Below are positions 47,944 through 59,234 of a stretch of DNA of 64,000 nt, one piece after another (position 1 is the stretch's first letter; every line of letters begins with the position of its first letter). A program made the translations under genes and the position numbers. This DNA comes from Bombus terrestris (lineage: Eukaryota; Arthropoda; Insecta; Hymenoptera; Apidae), in NCBI RefSeq assembly GCF_910591885.1, contig NC_063280.1:1054001-1118000 (forward strand), written 5' to 3'. The notes beneath the pieces are model-generated. The model saw only the letters and a list, made by a program, of their open reading frames with translations, had not been told where the DNA came from and ran no database searches.

Positions 47944-48108
47944 GGTCGCAACCTCGATCCTGGGGGAAAGACGAGCTGGAAACATAAACCGCGCCGCGTG
48001 TACGGAGAAGTGGCATTGTTAGAACAGCGTCAGGTTGTACTTGAATTTCCGTCTAACAGCTGCAACCGCGGAAAGTTGCACGCTGACGTGGGTTTGACTC
48101 GTCGATAA
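47944..48108 (+). CDS. Candidate terminal coding exon (GRNLDPGGKTSWKHK...)
   Basis: After ATATCAG the frame is open for 54 codons in a GC-rich island and ends at TAA. It reads GRNLDPGGKTSWKHKPRRVY, then GEVALLEQRQVVLEFPSNSC and a short basic end. An in-frame TAA lies just before the acceptor. The pyrimidine tract (GGTTTCGTTTTAATAAACG region) is moderate. Open frames of this length occur by chance in GC-richer DNA, so this is tentative. Confidence 0.18.
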   Translation, partial: GRNLDPGGKTSWKHKPRRVYGEVALLEQRQVVLEFPSNSCNRGKLHADVGLTRR

Positions 48109-48412
48109 ATGTTTCGAGAACTTTTGCGTACTATTAAAACATCGAGGACGATGTGAGAGCAATTAATCTGATCATGGCGGCATATGGTGTAACAATAAGA
48201 ACGGTAATAGACAACGATTAAATCATAATGAAACTTGAAATTTACGACAATATCGATAAATTACACTACGAGGTTTTAACCGAACGTTCATTTTTTGTAG
48301 CAAAATTCTTGGTTTACCTTATTTTTTTGCATAAAGCGGAATAAAAGTTTGATTACAGTTACTTGTGTAATTAAACAAAAATTATTTTATTCAAAAATTT
48401 TTTAATTATTTT

Positions 48413-48889
48413 TTAAAGTACCCACATCGAAATAATTTTAATAAAGACAGGTACAATGGAATCGTTAAAAATATTTCGAGACATACGTGAAAGTTTGAAA
48501 TTTAAAAAAGAAGAGAGAGCAAGCTGAGAGACACACGGCCGCGGTCGTTCCGAACACTGACCTGTGTCACTAGCTGTGCTCGATTCATTTCGCTGCGCCA
48601 CTCCAGCACTCGTGTATCCGACCGTATTATATTTTTCAAATCGAATATATTGTATTTCTCTGTTTACATGACTCTCGTCTCGTACACGGCGAGGCTTTAT
48701 AATTACAAGTGACTTCTTATATTTTTCAAAACAGCCATTCGACGTTAACTTTCCCGATATTTCAACAAACCCACCGCTAAATAATTTGCATAGAAAAACG
48801 TCATATGGTTCGCAAACGACGGTGATAAAGAAACTCACACAATGGCCCTTCCACGAGCAACGACCTGCGTCATTGCTTGTACTTGGCAC
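48413..48889 (-). other. Stop-free frame spanning repeat copies C and B (158 codons, no ATG start)
   Basis: The frame is open for 158 codons and includes two copies of the repeated peptide: VPSTSNDAGRCS near its start and ESSTASDTGQCS about 103 codons later. It has no convincing ATG; an in-frame stop (TGA) lies 18 codons before its first residue. If the donors at the repeat cores are used, only the parts before them would be exonic. I do not recognise the protein. It may be a fortuitous frame through duplicated regulatory DNA. Confidence 0.15.
48551..48612 (-). repeat. Repeated splice-donor-like unit, copy B
   Basis: On the minus strand this contains AGCTAGTGACACAGGTCAGT followed by GTTCGG. 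It is one of three related units in the same orientation (motif cores at 48555, 48858 and 49535 on the plus strand). In the frame shared by all three it reads SDTGQCS. The same bases form a good splice donor, CAG|GTCAGT. The plus strand shows TGAC, four bases, GTCA, an inverted half-site pair. Whether it is a duplicated exon end, a duplicated promoter site or both cannot be settled here. Confidence 0.5.
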
Positions 48890-48892
48890 AGT
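48850..48892 (-). repeat. Repeated splice-donor-like unit, copy C
   Basis: The minus strand reads GTGCCAAGTACAAGCAATGA then CGCAGGTCGTTGCTCG. It shares with copy A the stretch GTGCCAAGT and the core TGACG.AGGTC. The encoded peptide is VPSTSNDAGRCS, against VPSAPSDVGQCS in copy A. The donor-like sequence (CAG|GTCGTT) is weaker than in A and B, and one half site has changed. It lies 303 bp from B and 677 bp from A. Confidence 0.45.
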
Positions 48893-49356
48893 TACAGCCA
48901 GCTTTCGAACACGAGAGATGCGTCACGTTCACAAGTACAAAGTATCGACTGTTGCATTTGACTACATCAAACCCTAACCTCTTTAGCACCTACTGCGACA
49001 ATAATGCACCAAAATTGCAATAAATACCGACGTGAAACTATCGTATCCATCAAACAAACCCATACACTACCGAAAGTTTAAATCCCCAAGCCCTCGATTT
49101 ACCTCATTGCCAGGCCTTTTCACTTTAATTTCGACCTCGACTTTCCGAAAATCATGTTTCCCAACGTCAGAAATAACACAAACTACGCTACCACGACCAC
49201 CAAATCGGTTACCAGCTTCAAACTCCTCTGCCGCACTAGACCGAACATTCGTGTTCACGCGTATGTTCACCTCTCGACACCGTGACACGCTCACCGACGT
49301 GATAACCGAGCTCGACGAGCGAGGGATAGTGGTTTGCAGATGCAATCCCGACAAAC

Positions 49357-49644
49357 CTAACCTTCGTTCGCGCGTGTCAAGGTGACCGGCACGACCAGGT
49401 TAAGACACAAGATGACGAGGACGCACAGTACGAGGCGCGCGAACCGTGAATGGAAAACATCGCGACGCAACCGCAACCAGAGGCCGGAAAACCGAAGTTT
49501 AATCAGCAACTCGCGGGAGCGGCGTAGTCGCGAGCACTGACCTACGTCACTGGGCGCACTTGGCACACTACTGAGCGCGCCGCCGCTCTTCGTGTACGTA
49601 CGTGTGTTTCCGTGTACGCGCTCCACCTTCTCCTGCCCTCTCAC
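49357..49644 (-). other. Stop-free frame with a hydrophobic segment through repeat copy A
   Basis: This 95-codon frame runs out of the GA-rich promoter tract, passes the repeated SAPSDVGQCS motif, and ends in basic residues followed by a strongly hydrophobic stretch (RLVLCVLVILCLNLVVPVTL, about residues 70-89). That pattern would suit a signal anchor. The only start codon in the listed frame is GTG, so an upstream exon or another start would be needed. A donor-like AAG|GTTAGG sits at the end of the frame (RANE). A second open stretch (49067-49354) continues in a shifted frame. No family was recognised. Confidence 0.2.
49525..49605 (-). repeat. Repeated splice-donor-like unit, copy A
   Basis: The minus strand reads GTGCCAAGTGCGCCCAGTGA then CGTAGGTCAGTGCTCGCG. 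It resembles copy B over about 100 bp, including an upstream TACACGA and GGCGC stretch, and copy C over about 40 bp. It is the most GC-rich copy and abuts the GA-rich promoter tract at 49618-49760. Confidence 0.5.
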
Positions 49645-49870
49645 TTCTCACTCACTCTTTCTACTCTTTCACTCTCTCTTACTCCCATCCACCCTCTCTT
49701 TTTCACCCTCCGTCCGCCTTTCTCCCTATTTCGTCGCGCGCTCTTTCCTCCCTTTTCGATTTGCGCTCGACTGCGTCCGTGTAGCCGGTCATACGATAAC
49801 GGGTTGAACCGTACCGCCACCTCGTGAAAATTGCATTCACCCTGCCGTCGCGTGATCTGACGCGCCGACT
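49618..49870. promoter_or_regulatory. GA-rich, CpG-rich, possibly bidirectional promoter region
   Basis: From 49622 to about 49720 the plus strand is almost pure pyrimidine (CTCTC, TTCTC, CTCACT words), so the minus strand is GAGA-rich. CpG-dense sequence surrounds it. Insect promoters opened by GAGA-binding factors often look like this. A minus-strand frame leaves it on one side and a plus-strand ATG-plus-donor first exon (49934-49964) lies on the other. Promoter activity in both directions is inference. Confidence 0.4.
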
Positions 49871-49933
49871 AACCTATCTACCGATGCTGCTCTAGAATCA
49901 GGCTTTCTTTGAGATACCTTCTCGATTTCTCCA

Positions 49934-49964
49934 ATGATAATGTCGGAATTGCCAGCGTATTCAG
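49934..49964 (+). CDS. Candidate short first coding exon (MIMSELPAYS...)
   Basis: Two close ATGs (49934 and 49940) start a frame reading M-I-M-S-E-L-P-A-Y-S, cut after the first base of the next codon by the strong donor TCAG|GTAAGA. This is 70-110 bp downstream of the GA-rich promoter tract, as expected for a first exon. The following exon (phase 1) was not identified; candidates may lie beyond 50.5 kb. The peptide is too short to identify. Confidence 0.25.
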
Positions 49965-52111
49965 GTAAGATGGTAGAGATTGTTAGAATATCCCAGTAGA
50001 TGTATGTTCATGTGAGGAGTCTTCCCTTTTTGTAGGGATTTTGGAAGATAGAATTTTTTTTAGAGAAACTTTGTCGAGTTGGAGAGTTTATTAGCTCGTA
50101 CCGTATGATAAGTTTAACGCTAGAATTTTTTTCAGATAGGAATATGACCATACATTTCATCGTAGCATTTTAAGTATAATTATTAAATGCCGGATACATT
50201 TCACATTTTTATGTTTCATATATTTTTAATATTTAAGTTTGATACATTTACTGTGCAGAAATACAAAGTTATATAAAACATCAAAAGTAAAGTACATATT
50301 ATTACATTTAGAATACGACACATTCTTTCATTCAAGTTGAGATGATTTTTTGTGTTTGTTGTTTGTGTGTCAACCAATGAACTTGCATAAAGATCTGCAG
50401 TCTAATAATCACCCATGTAAGATATTTAGGTACCTACATCTTATAGGGTAGTTTTAGGATTAATATATGGTATACTTAAATTTGAATATAATAAAAAATA
50501 ATATCGCAGGTGAAGTAAGCTGTTTTCATTTTTCCGTTTTACGTCCAAAACGAATTGGTCGTTCAAGGCCTTTTGCCTGACTGCGAATGACGTCATAAGT
50601 GACCCTTTCTTTTACAATCTCGATACGCGCTTTCAACGCTTCTCGACTCATTTCAGATAAAGGACGTATGTCAGCGCGTTTCTCATTCGTATAATGGTTC
50701 ATGGTACCAAACGTAGTTTCTCGGGCTTATTGAATAACATTAATTATCCCTAGATAGTCGATCATTTATGTAACGTGATTCATCTGGAATAATTTCGAGG
50801 AACTTACTCGAGATTATTATTAAACGGTCATTCGAGCACCAAAGAGCTCGTAATTCGTTGTCTCTCCAATAACAGCCTTGGATATCGGAAGACTACGAAA
50901 TAAACGATCGACGAGACTGTCTTTCGTTAAGCAGTCGAATACGCCTGAATCTGATCAATAACGCGAAACAATACGAGGTGGTTTTCAATCGAGAATGCTC
51001 CGCATCGATGATCGTCGATTCGTTGTCGCGTACCAAAGGAAAAATTGTATCTGACGCGTGTTCGAATCGATAACCGGGACCCGCTGGATGCAGCGTCTGC
51101 AGTACTTTCGAAAGCTGTAAATAAAAAAAGAGAAGCGCGAGGTTTAATTAAAAGCATCTCTGCGACGACGGGTCACGAACAATGCGACCATTGTATCGCG
51201 CGATATTTAGCAGCTTCTAGTCAGGACGCGTCGTTTCTATCTGATATTTCTTCGAGCAACAATAGAATTCTCTTGAAACAAAATAGGAGTTGCGTTATCT
51301 ACGTTACGCTAGCCTTCTGTCTCCTTCAGTCAACTTATTTAAAAGTATTGGTTGCTCGGGGCAAGCTCAAGTCGAGCTCGAGGCACCATTTGCGATTCGA
51401 TCGCATTCATGTTCTGCCACCGACAATCTCGGATTCTCTTAGACTTCCCTTCGATCAAACACCGAGCCTTTTTATCTTCTATCAAGCAATGGAGGACCTG
51501 GAAATCTCATTTGCTTCGCGATATTTCGTCGAACACCTGCACTCCAGTTTATGTTCTATCATATAAAAGACTCAAGCGAATTGTTTTTACGTTTCATACG
51601 GAAAGAGAAGTATTAAATATTGATTGTAATAAAGAGAAGCCAATTTCTTTTCACGTTATTAAAAAATTAATAATGTAAAAATTCTGGTATGACTTGCGTT
51701 ATATTTTCTAGATAGTCATCAGCGTCGGCAACTCTACGGTCGATTCTCCTGAGTCACGTGGCAATAGCCTAATTTGTAACACCCGCAAATGTTCGTTGTT
51801 TGCTCTTCCCAAATATAAATAGAGAATCAAACGATCGATCCAAGTATACAGAGTTTCACGTTCTTTCAACTCTTTTTTAATGCTTCTTATAAAACAATCC
51901 AGTTTCAATTCACCGCGGAGTATAAATACAAACGCGCCGTCGACGAACGAAAAAAAGTTTCGCGCTTGGTAACAACGTCTCCAGTTGGATAAAAGGACTC
52001 AAACGAACCACCGCGGCGTTTTAACATTTCGCCGGTGTGCATTATGTTAATGCACGGAGGGACAAGAGAGTAACGAGCGAGGAATTTCTCCCTCGCAGTA
52101 AGAAGCCTTAC
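49965..52111. other. Presumed intron or downstream region of the 49.9-kb exon
   Basis: 49965-50540 is AT-rich. 50560-51560 is GC-richer and contains the longest stop-free frame of the window (51045-51566, 173 codons), which starts at TTG, has its first ATG only near the end and matches nothing recognised. 51570-52100 is mixed, with TATAAATA at about 51921 lacking a clear initiator. Confidence 0.45.
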
Positions 52112-52235
52112 CTTTCGAAATGAATGAAAAGGAAAAGTTCGGGTGAAATAGGCTTGGCCGACTCGGTGAGGATCTTTCAAGGAAATGAACGGAAAAGGTA
52201 TACTCTAGACGGCAGTTCGTTTCAAAGATATCCAT
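52112..52235 (-). CDS. Candidate first coding exon (MDIFETNC...)
   Basis: The ATG at 52235 starts MDIFETNCRLEYTFSVHFLE and runs 41 codons plus one base to the donor CGAAAG|GTAAGG. The second half is rich in Ser, Pro and Phe (RSSPSRPSLFHPNFSFSF). A different frame across the same DNA is also open, which lowers confidence. No downstream exon was identified. Confidence 0.18.
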
Positions 52236-52560
52236 ACAATAAGAGAGTGATAAAAGTTTACGGACGTTGCCGTTCGAAACTCAGTTCGTTTTCTCCGTGA
52301 GCTGCAATAAAAACCTCTGTCCTGAAAGAATAATCGACGAGAAGTTTTTTAAAAGCAAACTTTAATTCTCGTATAAACATCTTTCAGAGACAGATTAGAT
52401 ACACCCGGAGTCTTGTGTCTCTGAGCAAAGAATAACGTCGACTGCACGCGCAGTAGTTACAGACGACTAATGTCAGACAGTCAAGAAGCGAGCATCGAGT
52501 AACGACTGTTCGTCTGTTGCCGTTAGTTGTCGGTGTTATTTTATTTTACGACTGTTTAAT
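52236..52560 (+). promoter_or_regulatory. Possible promoter/leader region
   Basis: 52430-52520 contains TCAGACAGTCAAGAAGCGAG and related CAG/GAC-rich words typical of insect transcript starts, and the inverted pair ACAGACGA / TCGTCTGT. There is no TATA box at standard distance and no coding frame follows. Confidence 0.2.
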
Positions 52561-52647
52561 GATAACGGGTGCATTGTATTCTGGAAAATTAAGCATTTTG
52601 CTGCGATAATTGTTTAGTTAAATTAGAAGTTTAATTACTTTCACGAG

Positions 52648-52811
52648 CGTAACTGTTACGTTTTACTACTATTACCGTTATATTTCATATGTATTATGAA
52701 AACGAAAGAAATTAGTAATGACAAATATTATTTATGTAAAAATTGACAATAATTTTCATAATACGTACGAAATGGTAGTATAGGTAATAGTAGTGAAACG
52801 TAACAGCTACG
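52648..52811. repeat. Foldback (long inverted repeat) element
   Basis: The left arm (52648-52702) begins CGTAACTGTTACGTTT and runs to GTATTATGAAAA. The right arm (52753-52811), read in reverse complement, begins CGTAGCTGTTACGTTT and runs to the same GTATTATGAAAA. The arms are about 55-59 bp with roughly 80-85% identity, separated by about 50 AT-rich bases. Transcribed from either strand this would fold into a long hairpin. It could be a foldback MITE or a hairpin RNA precursor. Target duplications at the ends were not clear. Confidence 0.8.
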
Positions 52812-53870
52812 TAACAATATATATATGTCAGGTTATATTATGATTAGGGTTAGGGGCGTGTAACGAATCTTCATTTAGACTAGACATCGTTGTTATGCAA
52901 TAGAGAAGATATTTACTAGTACAAATATGATTATTAATACAAGTGTGGATGTTACAGAGTTGACAAGTAACCGCAGTGATTAGACACTAATGACAATGGT
53001 CTTAGGTTCGATAACGAATCCGCGATCAATGGGATAGCAAATGTAATTTCTTCCAAAGTCTAAGTCGGACTCGACTTACTTGTTTCCGGTACAAGTATTA
53101 CTAAATTAACTTTTTGTAGAGTATTCACTGATCGTGAAGACGCTATGTAATCCGCTAATGAGACCTCACGAGAGAGAATAACTTTTCGTCACGATGATGC
53201 TGCAGAGGAAAACTATAATGGGGTGCGTTTAAGGACACGAGATCATCGGATTCGTCGAGAAAAGCTATCGTTCGGAAAGTGAGGGAAATGGACGTTCCTG
53301 TTAATTGGTTAATTTCTATGTTGATGGTTGAAGAATGATGCTAACCGCCCTTGAGAGAAAGTTGCTAGCGGGAAGCGTCGTTCATGAGAAAAACAGATTT
53401 CCCGTATCTTTCCGTAGTAGGTGGTAAATTTAGGGACTGTTAGGATAAAGACTGTTTGTCCGTGTGAAGGACCTTAATTAACAAAATCCTAAGATTTATA
53501 ACGGGTCCTCAGGCTAGCTGAACATGTACTGTGAAGATGTATCGACAGCTGGTAATCATCTTGCCTGAAGAATAAGGTCTGTGTGTGGCAAGCCACGAGA
53601 CAGAAACCGTTGGAATGTTTACTGTCGAGTGCCGTTATAACTATTTCTTTTTAAGGAGAACTATATAATTACTCTATACCTCTATTAGGTAAAAACGTTC
53701 ATCCCGTGACTGCGGCTACGTTCTCGTACATAAGCCAATCAAGACGACTTCTAATACAGAAGTTCGTAAAAAATTAAAAGCAAAAGATTAACTAAGTACT
53801 TTCAACATGAATGATATAAATTGCTACCTTCTTAAAACTAACTTACGTGAACGTCAGTTAAAATGAAGAA

Positions 53871-54128
53871 ATGATGTACGAAACAAAGGTTTTACGAATA
53901 TTTATCGTTGATATGGTTATGGTATTATGGCTGGAGCACGGTAATGTCGAGTATACGTCGAGAATCATAGAAGTCACACGAAAGAGGCGATTTTTGACGG
54001 GGATTAAAAGTTTCTTGCGTGATGTTACAAGGAAAGGCGCAACGTTCGTTGCAAAAAGGGGGCTCATAAAAAACGCTCACGATAGCTCCTTACCAGTCAC
54101 GCCAGAAAGTCACTCGTTAAATACATAA
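53871..54128 (+). other. Short ATG frame with hydrophobic N-terminus, 85 residues
   Basis: Begins MMYETKVLRIFIVDMVMVLW and then becomes basic (EVTRKRRFLTGIKSFLRDVT). The hydrophobic stretch could be a signal anchor. No splice sites or homologue support it. Confidence 0.12.
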
Positions 54129-54197
54129 TAATACGACGAACACGGGTTCGGACGCATTTGTATCATGATATCGAACTGGTACACCGGGACTTGGTTT

Positions 54198-54247
54198 CCT
54201 GGTTCTTCGCGCACGAATACGCGTGTCTCGAACCAGGTGATTGCAGA
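54198..54247. other. Interrupted stem-loop with GC-rich arms
   Basis: CCTGGTTC (54198-54205) pairs with GAACCAGG (54240-54247). Inside, CACG and CGTG can pair around AATACG. The structure lies inside a 72-codon ATG frame (54165-54383) that has no recognised homologue, so either could be the functional element, or neither. Confidence 0.45.
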
Positions 54248-57200
54248 GCGTCACGAAGTCTCGATTGATTCTTATGCACCACGAGAGTGGAGAATAGCTT
54301 CGACCTTTTCTGCTGCGGCTAGAATAACGTTAAACGTTTTTAGAAGTGTTACACCAAGCGTACATATATATTTAGTAAATTAAAATTTGTTTGATGGAAA
54401 CATTATATTGTATATATAAATACATAGAACTCGATGTGTTCGTTCGTTTTATTTATATATCGTTGTTTAAAATTTTTCCTTACGTTTTGTTGTTCTAAGT
54501 AACAATTTTTGATAAACAGGGGAATGATGAAAATCTTAATGTAAACATGTTTTCTTCGTTGACCTGGTTTTTAGATTACAATCATTTCTTTGTCTTAATC
54601 GTTCTCGTTAATAGTCGTGGTAGAATAATTGATTTTCAAATCGAATATATATCTTACATCAGTCTTTAATATCTTGCTGTTTATTGTTATTCTTCTATTT
54701 TAATATTTTATAATACACCATCTATCATTATATTACTACAAAAATTGTATTAAATTGAAAACTATTTTTTCTCATCATATCGTTTTGTTTCTAATGTGTC
54801 TGTTTAAATCATTTTGCATATTTCATGAAACTAATTCAAACACATTTGCGCGTCAACCAGTTGTTCATGTAGAGGGATAAAGCACGACTTCGGAGACCCA
54901 CCAAATCTCGGATTGATCTACAATGTATATAGGCGAAACCGAAGCTTTAAAAGGTACTCACAGTTTGTATACAGTCGTGTCCGCGTTCCAGACTTTATCT
55001 ATGAAGCCAACACGCGGCCATTGCCGAGGATAATTCGTAAACCGAGCGAATCGTGATTAGATTACAAGCTAAAACGTTGCGAGCCATGCTTGTCAATTAA
55101 ATCCCGGTACTCTGCCAGAGTTTTGCAATAAAACGATATGCATCCAGTTCCATATCCTATGATTGAATCGAGGCACGCTCTTTGATAATAGAATATTATA
55201 TCTGCAAAACCTTCCACTAGAAATAACAACGAATCTTAGCATAATAATTTTGATAAATTTTTTTTTGGTCAATTTTACACTAAACATTAATTTTAATTAA
55301 GTTAACATTAGTGGTATCAAAAAATTCTTTATCTTTGCAATTGGTACCTATACACGTATATGCAAGTATCAAGGTCAGGTTGATATTAGATTAATATTAT
55401 ATATATCTATTTGTTTAATCATTTATATGTCAGCACATCCATACACATTGCAAATCGGTAGTTCTGCATACGATATGATGAACACCTAGTATTAATTCTA
55501 TAATTTTTATATAATTTATTTATATTATTTATTTGTAACTCGGCACTAACTGTTCTTCGTATTCTAATATTTACAAGAAAATATCTTTCCACTGAAAGGA
55601 GAATAATCCCACGCTCACACTGTAAGCAATAAAAAAGGAAGAAAGAAATGATGAAAGTAACATTTTAAAATCTCTCACAATAACAATCGCATGGTTTTAT
55701 TGTTGAATATCCCTAAAAGTTGCAGCGTCATCGACGATTAGAAGAAAATGTGTCGGGATTTCCGTGATTTCTTCCACGCATTTCGTAGAAACAATTCACT
55801 GGAAATAGTGGATATAAAGGACCGATACGCATCAAATGCATTAACGAGCGAGCCACGTTCTATGATCGCATCTCGCGTCTACGTACATTATCCTCCGGCA
55901 CGCATTAAGCTACGGTTACATGTACGAACGCGCAATTTATGTATAGGACCTGGCTACGTGTAGGTGTCATATCGTCAGTGACAGAGACCGAGCATGACGC
56001 GTGTGCTCAGCGCGTGTAATAAGCGGAATAAAAGAGAACTTGAATGTGTAGGAAGTGCATAATGCCCGGTGGAATGCGGCATTTTACATGAACAGCGAAA
56101 CACGCGCAACGCTCCGTGGAGTGGACGCGGTACGCTTTGCATTTTTAGAGGAATTTTATGGTCGACTGTGCCAGTTTTTAGAAACTATGGATATAGCGAG
56201 CATTACAAAGGGGTATGGTGTGGTTTTGTAATTTATTTTTTAAGCGATCTCTCTTTTGCCTTTTTTAATTGTTCTGAAATTTTAAATGGTGTTTTCATAG
56301 TCTTTTTAAATATAGAAATACAGTGGCTCATGAAAATATTTGCACACTTAGTATAGAATGTTTGCATAAATGTATTATGTGCGTTGCACGAAACGTTTGG
56401 AAATCCCAATAGTAATTATCTAATGTAATAAGATACCATTGTCACGAATACATTTGCAAAGTTTGAAAGCAATCTGCTAATGTATACAAAAGTCATAAGA
56501 TATCTACTGGAAACATATATTTAATAAAAAATTATGCCTACAGTATTAGCATATGTTAATATATTGGAAAAATATATTCATGAAAATTTGAGAACTTCAC
56601 ATAACCAATTATAATGTAACTCATATAAACGAAAATAGAAATGACTCTTTCGATTAATATAATTGTATTATAGAAATACGAATACTTCTTTTAGCAAATG
56701 ATTACTTAATATCTATGCATGTATTTACATATACATCTTTCACAGTGAAAGAATTAAATTACGTAATCGAGATACGTTATAATCGAATTTACCATAAAAC
56801 GAATAAATACGCGAGCATAGTGACCAACTGGAATTTTATACGAGAGCAGTGAGCTTCCGAATTATGCATGAGTAGCGAGTATCCAACCGGGATGGCTGTA
56901 TTGCATTCGCCGCTTCGCGGTATATATATATATTAACAGTATGTATTACATGTGGGGAGAAACCAACCGAGCAAAGGACGTAGCGAACGCTGAGTTGTCA
57001 TCAGATACACGATACGGTTTATCAGCAGCCGATTAAACGACCCAAGTCGATACCGTGCGTTGTAGTAGAGTTGGCATCGCGTGTCAAGAATCGACCTGTT
57101 TAATTGTAATATTTTATAAACGGAACCAGGCTACCCGAACGCGTATGATCGCGTGTAATTCAGCTAATTGCACGCCGATAACGAAGAAGGTTTATCGTTA

Positions 57201-58844
57201 ATTAAACGTTGCCCGTTCGTTTCATTTATACCTTGATTTTTGCATAACTTGCCACCGATGTATTCTCATTCGAATGCCGTGTAGTACGAAAGAGAATGCG
57301 AACGCAATCGAATCTCGTGTCATTTAACAGTACAGAGAGTAAAAAGTGCAGAGGGAGGGGACGAAGAAAAAATGTTGAACAAGATGATACCGCGCAGAGA
57401 GAGATTCAACGGAGGAATATCTTGGTGGTGAAAATAATGTCCTTCGGAGCGTTCTCGCACACTCACAAAAGAATTACATAGAAAGAGATACTGTAGGAAA
57501 TAAAATAGTACTAGACCGTATCTAGGTCACCTTAAAGGGCACACGCCTAGCCGAATTACCAGCGAGAAATGGAGAGAGGTGCTTTGTGTCTGTGCAATTG
57601 GACCAAATAACCCCTACCACCTGAATCTTCCTAAGTTCATTCCATTAATTCTGCCTCGGGAGCATCGTTTCGATCTTCGAACTTAGGGGATTTCAGACGG
57701 TTGACGAAGTTGGCCCGTGTTCCCCGAACCGAAATGCTCTTCGATCTTGTTATTAGAGCCATTATTGTTTGGTATAAGACGTGAGTCGAATACGTTGTAT
57801 CATCGGTCATGTTTGTTCTATCTGTTCGATTTGTTAAGAGGAATAAAATCAGTGATGATGTTTAATTTAATTGGGTTTGTTTGGGTTCCACGACGATCAT
57901 AAAATTTTTCAGTCGTAGTTGTTGCAATTTCGAACGGCTGAAAGCCGATACGACATGGAAAGATACGGAACGTCACAATAAATCACCGGAGAAAATCGAG
58001 GAAGAAAAGGTGAAACCAGCCAGAAGGAAGATATGTTCGCGTCACGACAGGGAAATTATTGCATTTATGGTTGAAAACATATTGTCGTTGGTAATTCCAT
58101 TCGGTGAATGGAAATGGAATACCAATGAGAGACAGCGTGCATCGAGGATGATAACCTGCTCCGCTTTATAAGTAATCTTCGAAATCAACGTAGCGTGGTA
58201 AATAACTATATATCTGTAGTCTTTTGTATATTCGCGATATTCTAAAATTCAAAACCAATATCGAATTAACAGGTTGATTTCAACTGAGATATCATCCCGC
58301 TTACGCAAATTCTTATTGAGAGCAATTTAAAATGAATACATTTATACGAGATTAATGATATGACTGTTTAATAATTTGATTTATAAAATAATCAGAAATG
58401 AACGAGTTCACATATTTTATATCATTTCTAAAATTAACATCGCTATGAGCTCAGAGGAAATTCTATACGCCGAAATAATCTGCGTTCGCTTTCGCTATCA
58501 TTTAACGCAAATCGATAATTCAATTTATCAAAGCAAATCAGGCGAATATTTCTCTACGATACGATAACCTCGTGGACCTATCGCAATTCGTTTCAACGAT
58601 CAGAGTATCCTATCCATGAATCATTTTTTGATCTTCTCTATCTTAATTATAGATTCACACACATCAATGCACTTAACTCCGATCTAATTAAAACATTATC
58701 TTTACAAGTATTCTATTATACGGTCCTATACAATTCAATTCAAACAATCACGTAAAAATATTTTACATATTAAAAGAGATGTGAAAGATATAAAAAAGAA
58801 CGAAAAGAGGAAATACTATAAACGTCACCGAGACGGATCGATAC

Positions 58845-59234
58845 ATGCAATTCGTGTCATCTGGCGATAAATCAAAGGCATTTATCCGCGAGGAGACACT
58901 TGTTCTGTCATTGATCACTCGTGACGAAGAAGACCATTACGTTCCCGCTATTCACGGCAAGTCGGTCGTGTCGGAACAGAAGATCAATAATGTGTTTCAA
59001 TTTGTCACGCCGATTCAAAGGTGTCCCTCGCGTCTCATTAACGCCGGAGACATTCTCTTTCCGGCCAAGTCGTCGTCATTCACAACCGCCGCGGAGACGC
59101 ACTCGCGACACACTTCAGCACCTGATCGAACTTCCGGAGAACCGATCACATCCAGCCCAGAATCGACGAGCCACGAAACCACGTTCGGACTGGTTCGTCC
59201 ACGTGTATCTCCGAATATCCGTACGATAGCGTAG
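58845..59234 (+). other. Plus-strand ATG frame opposite the candidate terminal exon
   Basis: 129 codons, starting MQFVSSGDKSKAFIREETLV, very rich in Ser and Thr towards the end. It lies opposite the minus-strand candidate exon 59015-59290. Ser/Thr/Arg-rich frames are typical of the reverse complement of coding DNA, so I treat it as a probable shadow. Confidence 0.1.

Larger units (their letters stand above)
52812..58844. other. Long gene-sparse stretch
   Basis: 52829-52858 holds two TTAGGG/TTAGG words, not an array. 53160-53640, 53930-54320, 55740-56160, 56880-57100 and 57900-58170 are GC-richer islands with short frames only; the 71-codon ATG frame at 55748-55963 (MCRDFRDFFHAFRRNNSLEI) is the most protein-like. 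A TATATATATATAT run occurs near 56922. The rest is AT-rich. Confidence 0.45.

Noticed and set aside
49032..49385. 117-codon plus-strand frame and its 95-codon minus-strand partner
   Set aside because: Both lack ATG starts; the minus one looks protein-like but is out of frame with the upstream frame and has no acceptor.
51045..51566. Longest stop-free frame of the window, 173 codons on the plus strand
   Set aside because: Starts at TTG, first ATG is near the end, no clear splice sites frame it, and no motif was recognised. GC-richer DNA gives such frames by chance.
52829..52858. Telomere-like TTAGGG/TTAGG words
   Set aside because: Only two units, too few for an interstitial telomeric array.
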